A stretch of DNA of 64,000 nt from Lacunisphaera limnophila (GTDB taxonomy: Bacteria > Verrucomicrobiota > Verrucomicrobiia > Opitutales > Opitutaceae), in assembly GCF_001746835.1 (NCBI RefSeq), contig NZ_CP016094.1, positions 3,611,501-3,675,500 on the forward strand. The letters run 5' to 3'. This document shows positions 8,991 through 18,034 of the stretch, piece by piece (positions within the stretch are counted from its first letter, which is position 1; the number at the start of each line of letters is the position of its first letter). The position numbers were made by a program, and so were the translations under genes. The notes under the pieces were generated by a model, which was not told the DNA's origin, did not search any database, and was given only the letters and a program-made list of their open reading frames with translations.

Positions 8991-9911
8991 TTACAAGTTC
9001 AGCCCCATCTTCCCCAGCACCCGGGCCAGATCATCGTTGCCGGCGTACTCGATGATGATGCGGCCGTGCTTGTCGGAATGGCGGAGCGTGGTCCGGGCCC
9101 CGAGGTGGGACGTGACCTTCTTCTCGATGTCGGCCAGCGCGGTCGCCGTGGCCCCGGGCATGCGGCGCTTCTTGCCGGCCTTGCCCGCGCCGGGATGGTG
9201 CCGGAGCAGTTCCTCCAGGGCGCGGACACTCAGGCCCTGTTCCAAGGAGCGGCGGGCCAGCACGAGGCGTTCGGCGGAGCCTTCGACACCCAGGAGAACC
9301 TTGGCGTGACCGACGCTGAGCAGGCCCTTGCCCACGTAGGCCTGCAACTCGGCCTCGAGGTTGAGCAGACGGAGGGAGTTCGCCACCGAGGCGCGGCCCT
9401 TGCCCACCCGCTGCGAGGCGGCGTCCTGGGTGAGATCAAAATCGCGGATGAGGCTGGCGTAACCATGAGCCTCCTCGATCGGGTTCAGGTCGGCGCGCTG
9501 GAGGTTCTCGATCAGCGCAAGCGAGGCCGACGAGGCGTCGCTGGAAGTCATGATGCGGGCCGGGATCGTCTTGATGCCCAGTTTCTGGAAGGCGCGCCAG
9601 CGGCGCTCGCCCGCGATCAGCTGGAAGCGGTCGCCCACGGGCCGCACCACGATCGGCTGCAGAAGCCCCTCGGCGCGAATGCTCTCGACCAACTCGGCCA
9701 GCGCTTCGTCGGAAAACTCCTTGCGCGGCTGGTAGGGATTGGGCTCGACCAGGGCAACGGTCACCTCGCGGTAGCCCGGCAGGCCGTCCATCACCGGGGC
9801 CGGGGCGGGCGGGGCGGGTGCAGCCGGCGCCGCGGGCTTGGGCGCGGCGGCGGCACTCGTGATCAGGGCGCCAAGGCCGCGGCCGAGACGGGAGGGGGTG
9901 GGTTTGGCCAT
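8991..9911 (-). CDS. parB: Chromosome-partitioning ParB/Noc-family protein
   Basis: A 306-residue CTPase/DNA-clamp protein that loads at parS sites and organises origin segregation. Order: N-terminal LGRGLGALI box, an Ala/Pro-rich linker, the ParB nuclease-like domain with NPYQPRKEFSDEALAEL and the CTP-binding GERRWRAFQKLG box, then ENLQRADLNPIEEA. A helix-turn-helix (LTQDAASQRVGKGRASVAN) follows, with a C-terminal dimerisation region. The usual parA partner is not adjacent; the upstream gene, two bases away, encodes a LysM protein. The operon order der-fmt-lysM-parB suggests that parA has been separated. No convincing parS 16-mer was spotted nearby by eye. Confidence 0.93.
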   Translation of the reverse strand: MAKPTPSRLGRGLGALITSAAAAPKPAAPAAPAPPAPAPVMDGLPGYREVTVALVEPNPYQPRKEFSDEALAELVESIRAEGLLQPIVVRPVGDRFQLIAGERRWRAFQKLGIKTIPARIMTSSDASSASLALIENLQRADLNPIEEAHGYASLIRDFDLTQDAASQRVGKGRASVANSLRLLNLEAELQAYVGKGLLSVGHAKVLLGVEGSAERLVLARRSLEQGLSVRALEELLRHHPGAGKAGKKRRMPGATATALADIEKKVTSHLGARTTLRHSDKHGRIIIEYAGNDDLARVLGKMGLNL

Positions 9912-9913
9912 GA

Positions 9914-10483
9914 TTATTTGCCCTGCGGGATGAACAGCGTCTGCCCGACCTGAATGCGGGTCGGGTCGGAGATCTTGTTGGCGTTCACGATGTCGGACAG
10001 CTTCGCGTTGTTCTTGCGCGCGATCACGGCCAGCGTGTCGCCGGCCTGCACCGTGTAGTTGATGCCTTCCTTGGGGAAATTGTCGCTGAAGGTCGTCTGC
10101 ACGACCGGCCGCGCGGCCTGGTTCTTGGCCACGGCCTCGAGGGCCGCGTTGGTCTGGCGGCCGAGTTTTTCCAGCTGGCCGGCGACCTGCGCGAGCACCT
10201 CGCGCTTCTGGTCGCCGAGTTCGGCCTGCAGCGTGCGGTTCATGTCGGCGACTGCCTTGTTGAGCTGGTCGACCGTCGCGTAGCTGCGGTTCGCCTTGTC
10301 CTGCAGGGCCTCGTTTTCCCGGTTGAGCTGCTCGACGGTCATCGTGAGTTCGCCGACGCGCTGGGTCAGCAGCATCACGTCCTGCCGGAGGGCGGCGAGC
10401 TCGGCGCGGGCATCCATCTGGGCGGAGGCGGAGACCGCCAGGAAAGCAAGGAGGGCGCCGCAGCGCAGGGAAAAGGCTCGCAT
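9914..10483 (-). CDS. Exported coiled-coil LysM peptidoglycan-binding protein
   Basis: A 189-residue protein with a signal peptide (CGALLAFLAVSASAQM), a central heptad-rich helix (AALRQDVMLLTQRVGEL through NRENEALQDKANRS) predicted to form a coiled coil, and one C-terminal LysM domain. The LysM begins YTVQAGDTLAVIARKNN and ends with VGQTLFIPQGK. It should sit in the periplasm and bind N-acetylglucosamine-containing glycan. The architecture is reminiscent of YbgF/CpoB-like N-termini or of division-associated LysM proteins. It lies between fmt and parB, two bases before parB. Confidence 0.8.
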   Translation of the reverse strand: MRAFSLRCGALLAFLAVSASAQMDARAELAALRQDVMLLTQRVGELTMTVEQLNRENEALQDKANRSYATVDQLNKAVADMNRTLQAELGDQKREVLAQVAGQLEKLGRQTNAALEAVAKNQAARPVVQTTFSDNFPKEGINYTVQAGDTLAVIARKNNAKLSDIVNANKISDPTRIQVGQTLFIPQGK

Positions 10484-10520
10484 GCGGTCAGGTTGGGAAA
10501 TTCACGGCCAAAAACAAGCC

Positions 10521-11528
10521 TTAGCCCTTGCGATAAGGGAACGCCTGAGCCGCCACCAGCGGGGGCATCGGCTGTGACGGCAGCAACGTCCCCGCCGCCA
10601 CCGGCCAACCGCGCAGAAACTCCGGCGCCGGGAGCAGCTTGCCCCCCGGACGTTGCAGCTTCCGCAGGCGCAGGGTCCCCTGCCCGGCCGCGACCAACAG
10701 GCCCTCGGCGTCCGCGCCCACCACGGTCCCGGGCGCGCCACCCGACTGTTCCAGGGCATCCGCCAACCCCAGCTTCACGGCCTGGCCGTTGATCATGACC
10801 GTGCAGCCGGGCCAAGGGTTGAGGCCGTTGATCCGGGCCGCGAGCACGCCGGCCGGCGCGGAGAAATCGAGGACGCCATCCGCCTTCTCCAGACGCCGGC
10901 AAAAGGTCGCAGCGGTGGGGTCCTGCGCAATGAAGGTCTGGCTGCCGGTCGCGATGGCGGGGAGCCCGCGGGCGAGCAGCGGCACACAGGCCTGCGCCAG
11001 TTTCGCCTCCACCTCGGCCGCGGTATCCAGTGGGGCGATGGCGACGCGCTCGACGTCGGCCACCGGGCCGGCGTCGAGCTGCCGGACGATTTTCATCAGC
11101 GTCACCCCGGTCACGCGGTCGCCGCAGGCGGTGGCGGTCTGGATCGGCGAGGCGCCACGGTAACGCGGCAGGATCGAGGTGTGCAGGTTGAGGGTGCCGA
11201 GCCGGGGGGTGTCGATCAGCTCCTGCCGCAAAATGTGCCCGTAGGCCATGATGAGGATCAGGTCGGGCGCGATCGCCGCGACCTGCGCCTGTTCCTCCGG
11301 CCCAACCTTGGCCGGTTGGTGCACGGGGATTCCCCTCGCCTGGGCCCAGACCTTGATGGCGTTGGCCTGGACCTGCTGGCCGCGGCCCGCGGCCCGGTCC
11401 GGCTGGGTAAACACGGCCACCACCTCGCCCAGCCCGCTGCCCACCTGCCCTGAGCCGGTCGAACGGGTGAGCCAGTCCAGCGCCGGCAGCGCGATGGCAT
11501 CGGAACCCATGAAAACAATCTTAAGCAT
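10521..11528 (-). CDS. fmt: Methionyl-tRNA formyltransferase
   Basis: A 335-residue enzyme that formylates initiator Met-tRNA using 10-formyl-tetrahydrofolate. The N-terminal Rossmann domain starts MLKIVFMGSDAIALPALDWL. The catalytic Asn-His region is visible as LNLHTSILPRYRGASPI, followed by GDRVTGVTLMKIVRQLDAGP, which contains the catalytic aspartate. The C-terminal OB-fold domain begins near GLNPWPGCTVMINGQAVKL. Length and start agree with the family (about 310-330). A def (peptide deformylase) gene is not next to it; it lies downstream of der. Confidence 0.95.
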   Translation of the reverse strand: MLKIVFMGSDAIALPALDWLTRSTGSGQVGSGLGEVVAVFTQPDRAAGRGQQVQANAIKVWAQARGIPVHQPAKVGPEEQAQVAAIAPDLILIMAYGHILRQELIDTPRLGTLNLHTSILPRYRGASPIQTATACGDRVTGVTLMKIVRQLDAGPVADVERVAIAPLDTAAEVEAKLAQACVPLLARGLPAIATGSQTFIAQDPTAATFCRRLEKADGVLDFSAPAGVLAARINGLNPWPGCTVMINGQAVKLGLADALEQSGGAPGTVVGADAEGLLVAAGQGTLRLRKLQRPGGKLLPAPEFLRGWPVAAGTLLPSQPMPPLVAAQAFPYRKG

Positions 11529-11608
11529 GGCGGATCTGGAAGGGCTCCGGCTCCCGCCGGGCCGCGGCCCGTCAGGCGACGGGCCCTCCTCCTTTGGTCA
11601 TTTCGGTC

Positions 11609-13108
11609 TCAATCATCCAGCAGACTCGGGTCGAAGTCGTCGGTGTCGTCCGCCAGCGCCGGCTTGCCGCTGTCGGCGGCGTCGCGGGCCTTGCGGTAGG
11701 CCAGGCGCTGCTCGACCGGCATCTTTTTCTTGCCGACGAGGTCGAAGTGCATCGGGCAGCCGTCGAGCTCGAACTCCTTGACGAGACCGGCCTCGAGATA
11801 GCGGCGGTAGGACTCCGTCAGGCTGCGCTCCTGGTTGCAAAACACCTTGAACCGGAAGGGCCGCGTGGAGGTCTGCGTGGCGTAGTAGATCTTGAACCGC
11901 TGGCCGCCGATGGCCGGCGGGGGCGTGCGGTCGGCGAGCTTGATGATCGCGGCGTTGAGCTTCGCCGTGGGGATCTTCGTGTCGAGGCGCCGGTTCAGCG
12001 CGCGGGCATTGCGCAGCATGCGCTCGATCTCGTGGCCGGTCAGGGCCGACACGAACATCACGGGCGCGCCCGGCGTGAAGAAGAGTTCGTCAAACATCGC
12101 CTTCTCGAACTTCTGCCGGAAGTCGCGGGCGCTCTTGTATTTTTTCATGCCCGGCAGGTTCGAGCGGAACGCCTCGTGCACCAGGTCCCACTTGTTGACC
12201 ACGATCACGATCGGCTTCTGCGCCTTCACGATCTCGCCGGCGATCGCCTTGTCCTGGCCGGTCACGCCGTCCATCGCGTCGAGCACCATGAACGCGACGT
12301 CGGACTGGTAGATGGCCTCGAGCGAGCGCAGCCGCGAGAAATACTCGACCGACGACGACAGCTTCGGCGCCGCCCGGATGCCGGCGGTGTCGATCAGGCG
12401 GAACGGCCACTCCTTGCCGTCCTTGGTCTTGAACACGAAGCTCAGCTCGACCGCGTCGCGGGTCGTGCCGGCGACGTCACTGACGATCAGCCGCTCGCTC
12501 TTCAGCACGCGGTTGCTCAGGGAGGATTTTCCGACATTCGGCCGGCCGACAAAGCAGATGTTCAGGCGTTCCTTGTCCCGCTCATCGGGCGCGGGCACCG
12601 GGCCCAGTTTCTCGAGCAGGGCGTTGCGCACCTCGGCCTCGCCGTTGCCGTGCTCCGCCGAAATGTAGAAGGGCTCGCCGAAACCCAGCCGGTAGAATTC
12701 CTCGATCTCCGCAATCTTCTCCTTCCCGCTGTCCGCCTTGTTGGCGATCAGCATCACCGTCTTCTTGCTGCGGCGGAGCATACCGGCGATGCGATCGTCG
12801 AGCGCCGTGACGCCTTCGCGCGCATCGACCACAAAGAGAATGACACTGGCCGTGGTGATGGCGAAGTGCACCTGCTGCTCGGACGCTTTCGTGATCAACG
12901 CCGGGGTATCGCTCCCGGTCAGACCCAAGCCACCGGTGTCCAGGAGCGTGAAGGCGCCGTCCTTCACTTCCGCATGCACCACGTCCCGCGTCACGCCCGG
13001 CTGGTCATGAACCACGGATATACGCTTCTGCGCCAATCGGTTAAAAAGGCGGCTCTTGCCCACGTTCGGGCGGCCCACGATGGCGACGATGCGCGATACA
13101 TTCTGCAT
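11609..13108 (-). CDS. der: Ribosome biogenesis GTPase Der (EngA)
   Basis: A 499-residue essential GTPase for 50S subunit maturation. Two tandem G domains are evident: the first from the chosen ATG (MQNVSRIVAIVGRPNVGKSR, with TLLDTGG and ANKADSGKEK), the second with ICFVGRPNVGKSSLSN, RLIDTAGIR and VVNKWDLVHEA. A C-terminal KH-like domain follows (FKIYYATQTSTRPFRFKVF). An upstream extension of the frame has no Der homology, so the ATG at 13108 is preferred. An acidic tail (DDTDDFDPSLLDD) closes the protein. It is transcribed divergently from the response regulator, with about 120 bases between them. Confidence 0.95.
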   Translation of the reverse strand: MQNVSRIVAIVGRPNVGKSRLFNRLAQKRISVVHDQPGVTRDVVHAEVKDGAFTLLDTGGLGLTGSDTPALITKASEQQVHFAITTASVILFVVDAREGVTALDDRIAGMLRRSKKTVMLIANKADSGKEKIAEIEEFYRLGFGEPFYISAEHGNGEAEVRNALLEKLGPVPAPDERDKERLNICFVGRPNVGKSSLSNRVLKSERLIVSDVAGTTRDAVELSFVFKTKDGKEWPFRLIDTAGIRAAPKLSSSVEYFSRLRSLEAIYQSDVAFMVLDAMDGVTGQDKAIAGEIVKAQKPIVIVVNKWDLVHEAFRSNLPGMKKYKSARDFRQKFEKAMFDELFFTPGAPVMFVSALTGHEIERMLRNARALNRRLDTKIPTAKLNAAIIKLADRTPPPAIGGQRFKIYYATQTSTRPFRFKVFCNQERSLTESYRRYLEAGLVKEFELDGCPMHFDLVGKKKMPVEQRLAYRKARDAADSGKPALADDTDDFDPSLLDD

Positions 13109-13228
13109 CCCCCGAGGTATCCTGTCCCTCAGGCAGCTTGCAAGCGATTGTTCCGGGGGGATTTGCCGGGATCGGCCGCTCAAGTTACGGCCGCCGGGGC
13201 CGATGAACCGGGCTCGGGCCATCGAGTT

Positions 13229-13609
13229 ATGAACATCCTTATCGCCGACGACGAGGCGCGCTACCGCGACTTGCTCACCCACCTGTTCGCCAAATGGCCC
13301 GAACACCAGCTGACGTTGGCCGGGGACGGACAGGAGGCCTGGGACCTGCTCGACGACCCCAAGCTCAAGTTCGATGTCGTGATTCTCGACCTAAACATGC
13401 CCAAGTGCAGCGGGCTCGACGTCCTCCGGCGCCTGCACGCCTCCCCTTTCCACCATTCGGTCGAAGCCATCATCTGCACCGCCCGCAACGACCGCGAGAC
13501 CATCACCCAGGTCATCGCCCTCGGCGCCCGGCACTACCTGGTGAAGCCCTGGTCCGAGAAGACCCTCGCCGACAAACTCCGCGGCATCGCGGAATCCCGC
13601 GCCGCCTGA
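13229..13609 (+). CDS. Single-domain response regulator (CheY-like receiver)
   Basis: A 126-residue stand-alone receiver domain. The acidic pocket (IADDEARYRDLL, D7/D8), the phospho-acceptor aspartate D54 in VVILDLNMP, the T/S switch (CTARNDRE) and the conserved lysine in HYLVKPWSEK are all present. There is no output domain, so it probably acts through protein contacts, as CheY or Spo0F do. No histidine kinase is adjacent. The start is the ATG at 13229; the same frame stays open far upstream antisense to der, which is not coding. Confidence 0.9.
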   Translation: MNILIADDEARYRDLLTHLFAKWPEHQLTLAGDGQEAWDLLDDPKLKFDVVILDLNMPKCSGLDVLRRLHASPFHHSVEAIICTARNDRETITQVIALGARHYLVKPWSEKTLADKLRGIAESRAA

Positions 13610-13649
13610 GAGCGAGACTGCCCCTTGGCAGGGTTCATTACCTGTTTGG

Positions 13650-13730
13650 TGTAGGGCGGGGTCGCCGAACCCCGCCACGACTGTGATATCACTTTCGGAC
13701 ACCGGCGGGGTTCGGCGACCCCGCCCTACC
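13650..13730. repeat. REP-like palindrome pair, family A (BIME-like)
   Basis: Near-perfect inverted pair: left TGTAGGGCGGGGTCGCCGAA and right TTCGGCGACCCCGCCCTAC, 20 bases each, around a short AT-richer spacer. It lies between the response regulator gene and ffh on the same strand. Confidence 0.85.
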
Positions 13731-13802
13731 ATCAAGCGTCCCTCCGCCCTCCCGAAGTTTAGTGTTTAAACGCGCCCGTTAGTGGTTTCAGTCCGGGTTC
13801 CC

Positions 13803-15146
13803 ATGTTCGAATCCCTGACCGAAAAACTGACCGGCGCCCTGCGCTCCCTGCGCGGCACCGGCGCCCTGACCGAGGCCAACATGGCCGACGCCCTGAAGGA
13901 AGTCCGCGCCGCCCTGCTCTCGGCCGACGTTCATTTCACGGTCGCCCGCGATTTCATCGCCCGCGTCCAGGCCGCATGCGTCGGCCAGGCCGTCCTCAAG
14001 TCCGTCTCCCCCGGCCAGCAGGTGGTCAAGATCATCAACGACGAGCTCGTGAAGCTCCTCGGCGAGGGCACGACCGAACTCGCCGCCAAGCGCCCGCTCA
14101 AGGTCCTGATGGTCGGTCTCCACGGCTCAGGCAAGACCACCTCCACCGCCAAGCTCGGCAAGCTGCTCAAGAAGAAGGGCGCCCGCCCCTTCGTCGTCGG
14201 CTGCGACATTTACCGCCCCGCCGCCATCGACCAGCTCGAGATCCTCGCGAAGCAGGAGGAACTCGGCTTCTACTCCGATCGCGTGACCAAGGACGTCCCC
14301 GCCCTCGGCACCACGGGCCTTGCAACCGCGCTGGCGCAGAACGCCGATGTCATCCTTTTCGACACCGCCGGCCGCCTCCAGATCGACACCGACCTCATCG
14401 AGGAGGTGAAGAAGCTGAAGGCCGCCGTCACGCCCGATGAGATCATCCTCGTCGCCGACGGCGCGCTCGGCCAGGAGGCCGTCAACGTGGCTAAGGCGTT
14501 CCACGACGCGCTTGGCCTCACCGGCCTCATCCTCACCAAGCTCGACGGCGACACCCGCGGCGGTGCGGCGCTCTCGATCAAGTCCGTCACCGGCGTGCCC
14601 ATCAAGTTCATCGGCGTCGGCGAGAAGACCGCCGACTTTGAGCCGTTCTATCCCGAGCGCCTCGCGTCGCGCATCCTCGGCATGGGCGACGTCGTCTCCC
14701 TCGTCGAGCGCGCCCAGGAAAACATCGACCAGGCCGAGGCCGAGAAGATGGCTGAGAAGCTCCGCAAGGCGGACTTCAACCTGGAGGACTTCCTCGCGCA
14801 AATGCAGCAGGTGAAGAAGATGGGCTCGATGCAGTCCATCATGGGCATGATGCCCGGCATGAGCGGCGTCCAGTTGCCCGGCGACGCCGAGAAGCAGATG
14901 AAACGCACCGAGGCCATCATCCAGTCGATGACGATCCAGGAGCGCCGCAAGCCCAGCCTGCTCAACGGCAACCGCCGCATGCGCATCGCCAATGGCGCCG
15001 GCGTGAAGGTCCTCGAGGTCAACCAGCTCATCAAGCAGTTCGAGCAGATGCAGAAGCTCATGAAGATGATGAAGGGCGGCAACCAGCAGAAGATGATGCG
15101 CCAGATGGAACAGATGAAACGCCGCGGCGGCATGCCCGGCTTCTGA
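13803..15146 (+). CDS. ffh: Signal recognition particle protein Ffh (SRP54)
   Basis: A 447-residue GTPase that, with 4.5S RNA, targets nascent membrane proteins to FtsY/SecYEG. The start was taken at ATG followed by [17 protein letters not shown], the usual N domain. The NG domain shows [18 protein letters not shown] (P-loop), [21 protein letters not shown] and [14 protein letters not shown]. The C-terminal M domain is methionine-rich ([20 protein letters not shown]) for signal-peptide binding and ends with a [14 protein letters not shown] run. The 4.5S RNA gene itself was not recognised in this window. Confidence 0.97.
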   Translation: MFESLTEKLTGALRSLRGTGALTEANMADALKEVRAALLSADVHFTVARDFIARVQAACVGQAVLKSVSPGQQVVKIINDELVKLLGEGTTELAAKRPLKVLMVGLHGSGKTTSTAKLGKLLKKKGARPFVVGCDIYRPAAIDQLEILAKQEELGFYSDRVTKDVPALGTTGLATALAQNADVILFDTAGRLQIDTDLIEEVKKLKAAVTPDEIILVADGALGQEAVNVAKAFHDALGLTGLILTKLDGDTRGGAALSIKSVTGVPIKFIGVGEKTADFEPFYPERLASRILGMGDVVSLVERAQENIDQAEAEKMAEKLRKADFNLEDFLAQMQQVKKMGSMQSIMGMMPGMSGVQLPGDAEKQMKRTEAIIQSMTIQERRKPSLLNGNRRMRIANGAGVKVLEVNQLIKQFEQMQKLMKMMKGGNQQKMMRQMEQMKRRGGMPGF

Positions 15147-15179
15147 ACCGCCGCCGGGGCTTGATGCCCTGCTTGGGAC

Positions 15180-15437
15180 ATGCCCCGCTTCCTCCAACTC
15201 CTCCTCGCCCTCGCCGCTTTCCTCGCGGGCCTCTGGTGCCTCTATGCCGGCTACGGCCGCGGCGTCTCCCTGGCCGGCAAGACGGAAACCGGCCTCACGT
15301 ACCTCAAGACCGGGATCGATGGCAAAACCCGCGTGCTCACCCACCACAGCTATTATGCCGCGGGTTTTGTCCTGCTCCTGGGCAGTTCCTGGTGGCTCAT
15401 GAAGGGCGGTTCTCGACAGAAGCGTCGCGCGCGGTAG
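15180..15437 (+). CDS. Small two-helix membrane protein
   Basis: An 85-residue protein with two predicted membrane helices: FLQLLLALAAFLAGLWCLYAG at the N-terminus and YYAAGFVLLLGSSWWLM near the C-terminus. A short polar loop (TETGLTYLKTGIDGKTRVL) lies between them and a basic tail (RQKRRAR) follows. The arrangement recalls DUF3185-type small membrane proteins, but the match is weak. It starts 33 bases after ffh and may be cotranscribed. Confidence 0.5.
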   Translation: MPRFLQLLLALAAFLAGLWCLYAGYGRGVSLAGKTETGLTYLKTGIDGKTRVLTHHSYYAAGFVLLLGSSWWLMKGGSRQKRRAR

Positions 15438-15476
15438 CAGGCCGGTCACACCCGCCCGCAGGGGCCACAAAGTGGA

Positions 15477-16052
15477 TTGCACGACCCCGGACTTTGTGCG
15501 TTCTCAGCACCGGGCCGCCACCTTTCATCCCCCGTGCTTTTGCTGCGACGCCTCACCGCCTGGCTGGCCATCCTTTGGGCCGGTTTGTTCGATGTCACCC
15601 AGTCTCCGGCCCGCTACCTGCGCCGGGCGCTGCTCGTGGATCTGTCGATCTCGATGCCCATCGCCATCGCGGTCGGGTTGACCTTCCCGTCCGATACACC
15701 CGATTTCCGCGGCATGTCACCCCTCTTTATAGCCATCATGATTTGCGTCGTATCACCTCTGGTGGAGACGCTCATGATGGTCGTGCTTTTTGCCGGACTG
15801 CGCCTCTTCCTGAAAGGACAGGTTCCACTCGCCATCGTGTCCTGCCTGTTGTGGGCCGGCTTGCATTCACTGTCGGCGCCGGCCTGGGGACTTGGGGTTT
15901 TCTGGCCGTTCCTGATCTTCTCCATCTGCTACCTGAACTGGGAGACCCGCTCGCGGCGCCACGCCATTTACATGACGGCGGCGCTGCACGCCCTGCACAA
16001 CCTCGTTCCCTCCGTCCTGCTGCTCGTCGGCACCGCCATCGAAAACCAGTAA
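15477..16052 (+). CDS. CPBP-like (Abi/CAAX protease family) membrane protein, degenerate
   Basis: An integral membrane protein of up to 191 residues. It resembles CPBP intramembrane metalloproteases: an SPLVETLMMVVLFAGLRL segment in the place of the EExxxR motif, WAGLHSL in the place of FxxxH, and ALHNLVP matching HxxxN. The paired glutamates and arginine of the first motif are not intact (E-T, no R), so proteolytic activity is doubtful. The true start is unclear: a TTG at 15477 and a GTG at 15534 (the latter directly before LLLRRLTAWLAILWAG) are both possible, and neither has a strong ribosome-binding site. Confidence 0.55.
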   Translation: MHDPGLCAFSAPGRHLSSPVLLLRRLTAWLAILWAGLFDVTQSPARYLRRALLVDLSISMPIAIAVGLTFPSDTPDFRGMSPLFIAIMICVVSPLVETLMMVVLFAGLRLFLKGQVPLAIVSCLLWAGLHSLSAPAWGLGVFWPFLIFSICYLNWETRSRRHAIYMTAALHALHNLVPSVLLLVGTAIENQ

Positions 16053-16107
16053 ACAGGGAATCCGCGTCGGCTCCACCAGCCGGAACGCCGTTTCCTTTAC
16101 CTCACGC

Positions 16108-16778
16108 TCAACCGTAAGCCGGATTGCCCTGCTTCGTGGCCTGATGCAACGCGAGTACGAGGGCCTTGAGCTTCGCGGGATCCTTCACCCCCGGGGACTG
16201 CTCCACGCCGCTGTTCACGTCGAGGTACTTCGCCCCCGTGGCCGTGACGGCCGCGGCGACGTTGTCGGGTTTCAGTCCGCCGGAAAGGATCCACGTCTTC
16301 TTGGGGTGCGCGTCGCGGTGACGCTTGAACTTGGCCCAGTCGCCCGTCTCGCCCGTGCCGCCGAACTTGTCGGCATGGAAGGTGTCGAGCAGCAGGGTGT
16401 CGGCCAGCGGCAGCCAGTCGGCTTTCACGTCCTGCCCGGGGGCAGCTTCGGTGCGAGCCACAGACGCGACAGGCCCACCGTCTCCGCCCATGAGGCGACC
16501 AGGTAGGTCGGGGTGTCCGCGCTGAAATGGATTTGGAAGAAATCAAAGCCCGCGGCGGACTGCGCCGCGAGGTCAGCCGCTGCGGGCTCGACGCTCACCG
16601 CCACCTTCTTCCGCGGCGGCAGACGGTCTTTCATCGCGGCAAACTGCGTCAGCGTGATCCCGCGGGGCGACTTCGGATAAAAGATGAACCCCAGCGCATC
16701 CGCCCCGACGGCATCGGCCGCGTCGGCATCCACCAGCGAGGTGAGCCCGCACACCTTGAGTCTGACGCCATTGATCAT
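16108..16778 (-). pseudogene. trpF: Phosphoribosylanthranilate isomerase, single-base frameshift
   Basis: TrpF isomerises phosphoribosylanthranilate to CdRP in tryptophan synthesis. The 5' part (16425-16778) reads [19 protein letters not shown] with [16 protein letters not shown], then stops after [12 protein letters not shown]. The remaining half is in another frame (16108 to about 16440), reading [20 protein letters not shown], then TWILSGGLKPDNV and KYLDVNSGVE, all typical TrpF. One extra G or C in the run CCCCCGGG (about 16437-16444) restores a full protein of about 223 residues. This is either a real decay event or a homopolymer sequencing error. The N-terminal start lies six bases from a hairpin repeat. 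Confidence 0.85.
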
Positions 16779-16784
16779 CGAAAT

Positions 16785-16864
16785 TTAACCACCGAGGCAC
16801 AGAGAGCACAGAGTAACCCAGTTTGCTGCTTCATCTCTGTGTCCTCCGTGTCTCTGTGGTTAAA
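16785..16864. repeat. Hairpin element, family B (TTAACCACnGAGnCAC type)
   Basis: Imperfect inverted repeat: left arm TTAACCACCGAGGCACAGAG, and right arm (as reverse complement) TTAACCACAGAGACACGGAG. The right end supplies the TAA stop codon of the DegT-type aminotransferase gene. The other family B element is at 25.7 kb. Confidence 0.8.
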
Positions 16865-17954
16865 ACGCATTGATGGTTTTGATTACGTGCTCGATCTGCT
16901 CGTCGGTCAGCTCCGCGAAGATCGGCAGGCTCAGGCAGGTCGCACTCGTCTTCTCCGCGACCGGCAGGCTGCCGGCGGCGTAACCGAGCGAGGCATAACA
17001 TTCCTGCCGGTGCATCGGGCCCGGGTAGATGATCTCCGTGCCGATGCCGTGCTTCTCCAGGTGGGCCCGCAGGGCGTCCCGTTGCGGATGCAGCAAAGTG
17101 AACTGGTGCCAGACACTCTCGCCGTAAGCCGGAACGACCGGCAGCTGGACGTCCGCTCGCGTGATCCCGGCCCGATACTTCGCCGCAATCGCCCGGCGCC
17201 GGGCGGTCCACGCCGCGATGTGCTTCAGCTTGATGCCGAGGATCGCACCCTGGAACCCATCCATGCGGAAATTGAACCCGACCTCGCTGTGCGCGTAACG
17301 CCGGGGCGAACCGTGCACGCGCAGAAGCTGCGCCTTGGCCATCACCGCCTCGTGCTTCGAGACGAAGGCCCCGCCCTCGCCGCAGGCGCCGAGGTTCTTG
17401 GTCGGATAAAAACTGAAGGTGCCGCAATCACCGATCGCGCCGACGGGACGGTCCTTGTACCGGGCGCCGACCGCCTGCGCGCAGTCCTCGACGACGAACA
17501 GTTTGTGCTGCTGTGCAAGGGCCATGATTTCGTCCATCCGCGCCGGCTGGCCGAAGATATGCACGACCACGATGCCCTTGGTCTTCGGGGTGATCGCCCG
17601 GGCGATGGCCTCGGGGCTGATGCACCAGGTGTCGGGGTCGATGTCGACAAACACCGGCGTGGCGCCGACGTAGCTGATGCCCCAGCAGCTGGAGGCAAAG
17701 GTGAAGGGCGTGGTGATGATCTCGTCACCCGGGCCGAACCCGCCGCAGATCGACGCGACATGGAGGGGCGAGGTGCCGCTGTTCATCCCCAGCGTCCGCG
17801 GATGGCCGAACGCGGCGCTGAAGCCCTGCTCGAAGTTCTCCACGTCCTTGCCGAGGCAAAAGCGCGTGTTGTCGTAGGTGTCGGCCAGCGCCGCCAGCAC
17901 CTCCGCCCGGAGCGGCGCGTGCTGGAGTTTCAAATCGAGAAAGGGAACTTTCAT
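16860..17954 (-). CDS. DegT/DnrJ/EryC1/StrS-family aminotransferase
   Basis: A 364-residue PLP-dependent sugar aminotransferase of the kind that adds amino groups to nucleotide-linked keto-sugars for surface polysaccharides. Visible motifs: VPFLDLKLQHAPLRAEVLAA at the start, GMNSGTSPLHVASICGGFGPGDEIITT (split by the family's substrate loop), VVHIFGQPARMDEI, VEDCAQAVGARYKDRPVG and the PLP lysine in SFYPTKNLGACGEGG. No other sugar-modification genes are adjacent, so the pathway is unknown. The final codon abuts hairpin family B, whose first bases form the stop. Confidence 0.92.
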   Translation of the reverse strand: MKVPFLDLKLQHAPLRAEVLAALADTYDNTRFCLGKDVENFEQGFSAAFGHPRTLGMNSGTSPLHVASICGGFGPGDEIITTPFTFASSCWGISYVGATPVFVDIDPDTWCISPEAIARAITPKTKGIVVVHIFGQPARMDEIMALAQQHKLFVVEDCAQAVGARYKDRPVGAIGDCGTFSFYPTKNLGACGEGGAFVSKHEAVMAKAQLLRVHGSPRRYAHSEVGFNFRMDGFQGAILGIKLKHIAAWTARRRAIAAKYRAGITRADVQLPVVPAYGESVWHQFTLLHPQRDALRAHLEKHGIGTEIIYPGPMHRQECYASLGYAAGSLPVAEKTSATCLSLPIFAELTDEQIEHVIKTINAF

Positions 17955-17967
17955 GCAGAAGGATTCT

Positions 17968-18034
17968 CCGCGAATTACGCGGATGGACGCGGATAGGGCA
18001 AAACTTATCCGCGGTATCCGCGTTATCCGCGGGG
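17968..18034. repeat. Hairpin element, family D (CGCGGATnACGCGGAT type)
   Basis: Left arm CCGCGAATTACGCGGATGGA; the right arm, read as reverse complement, is CCCCGCGGATAACGCGGATA. A second member lies at 48.9-49.0 kb. Its right end encodes the last residues (PRG) and the TAA stop of hemD. Confidence 0.8.

Noticed and set aside
11594-13228. Upstream extension of the response regulator frame through the der gene
   Set aside because: The extension is antisense to der; the receiver domain starts cleanly at the ATG at 13229.
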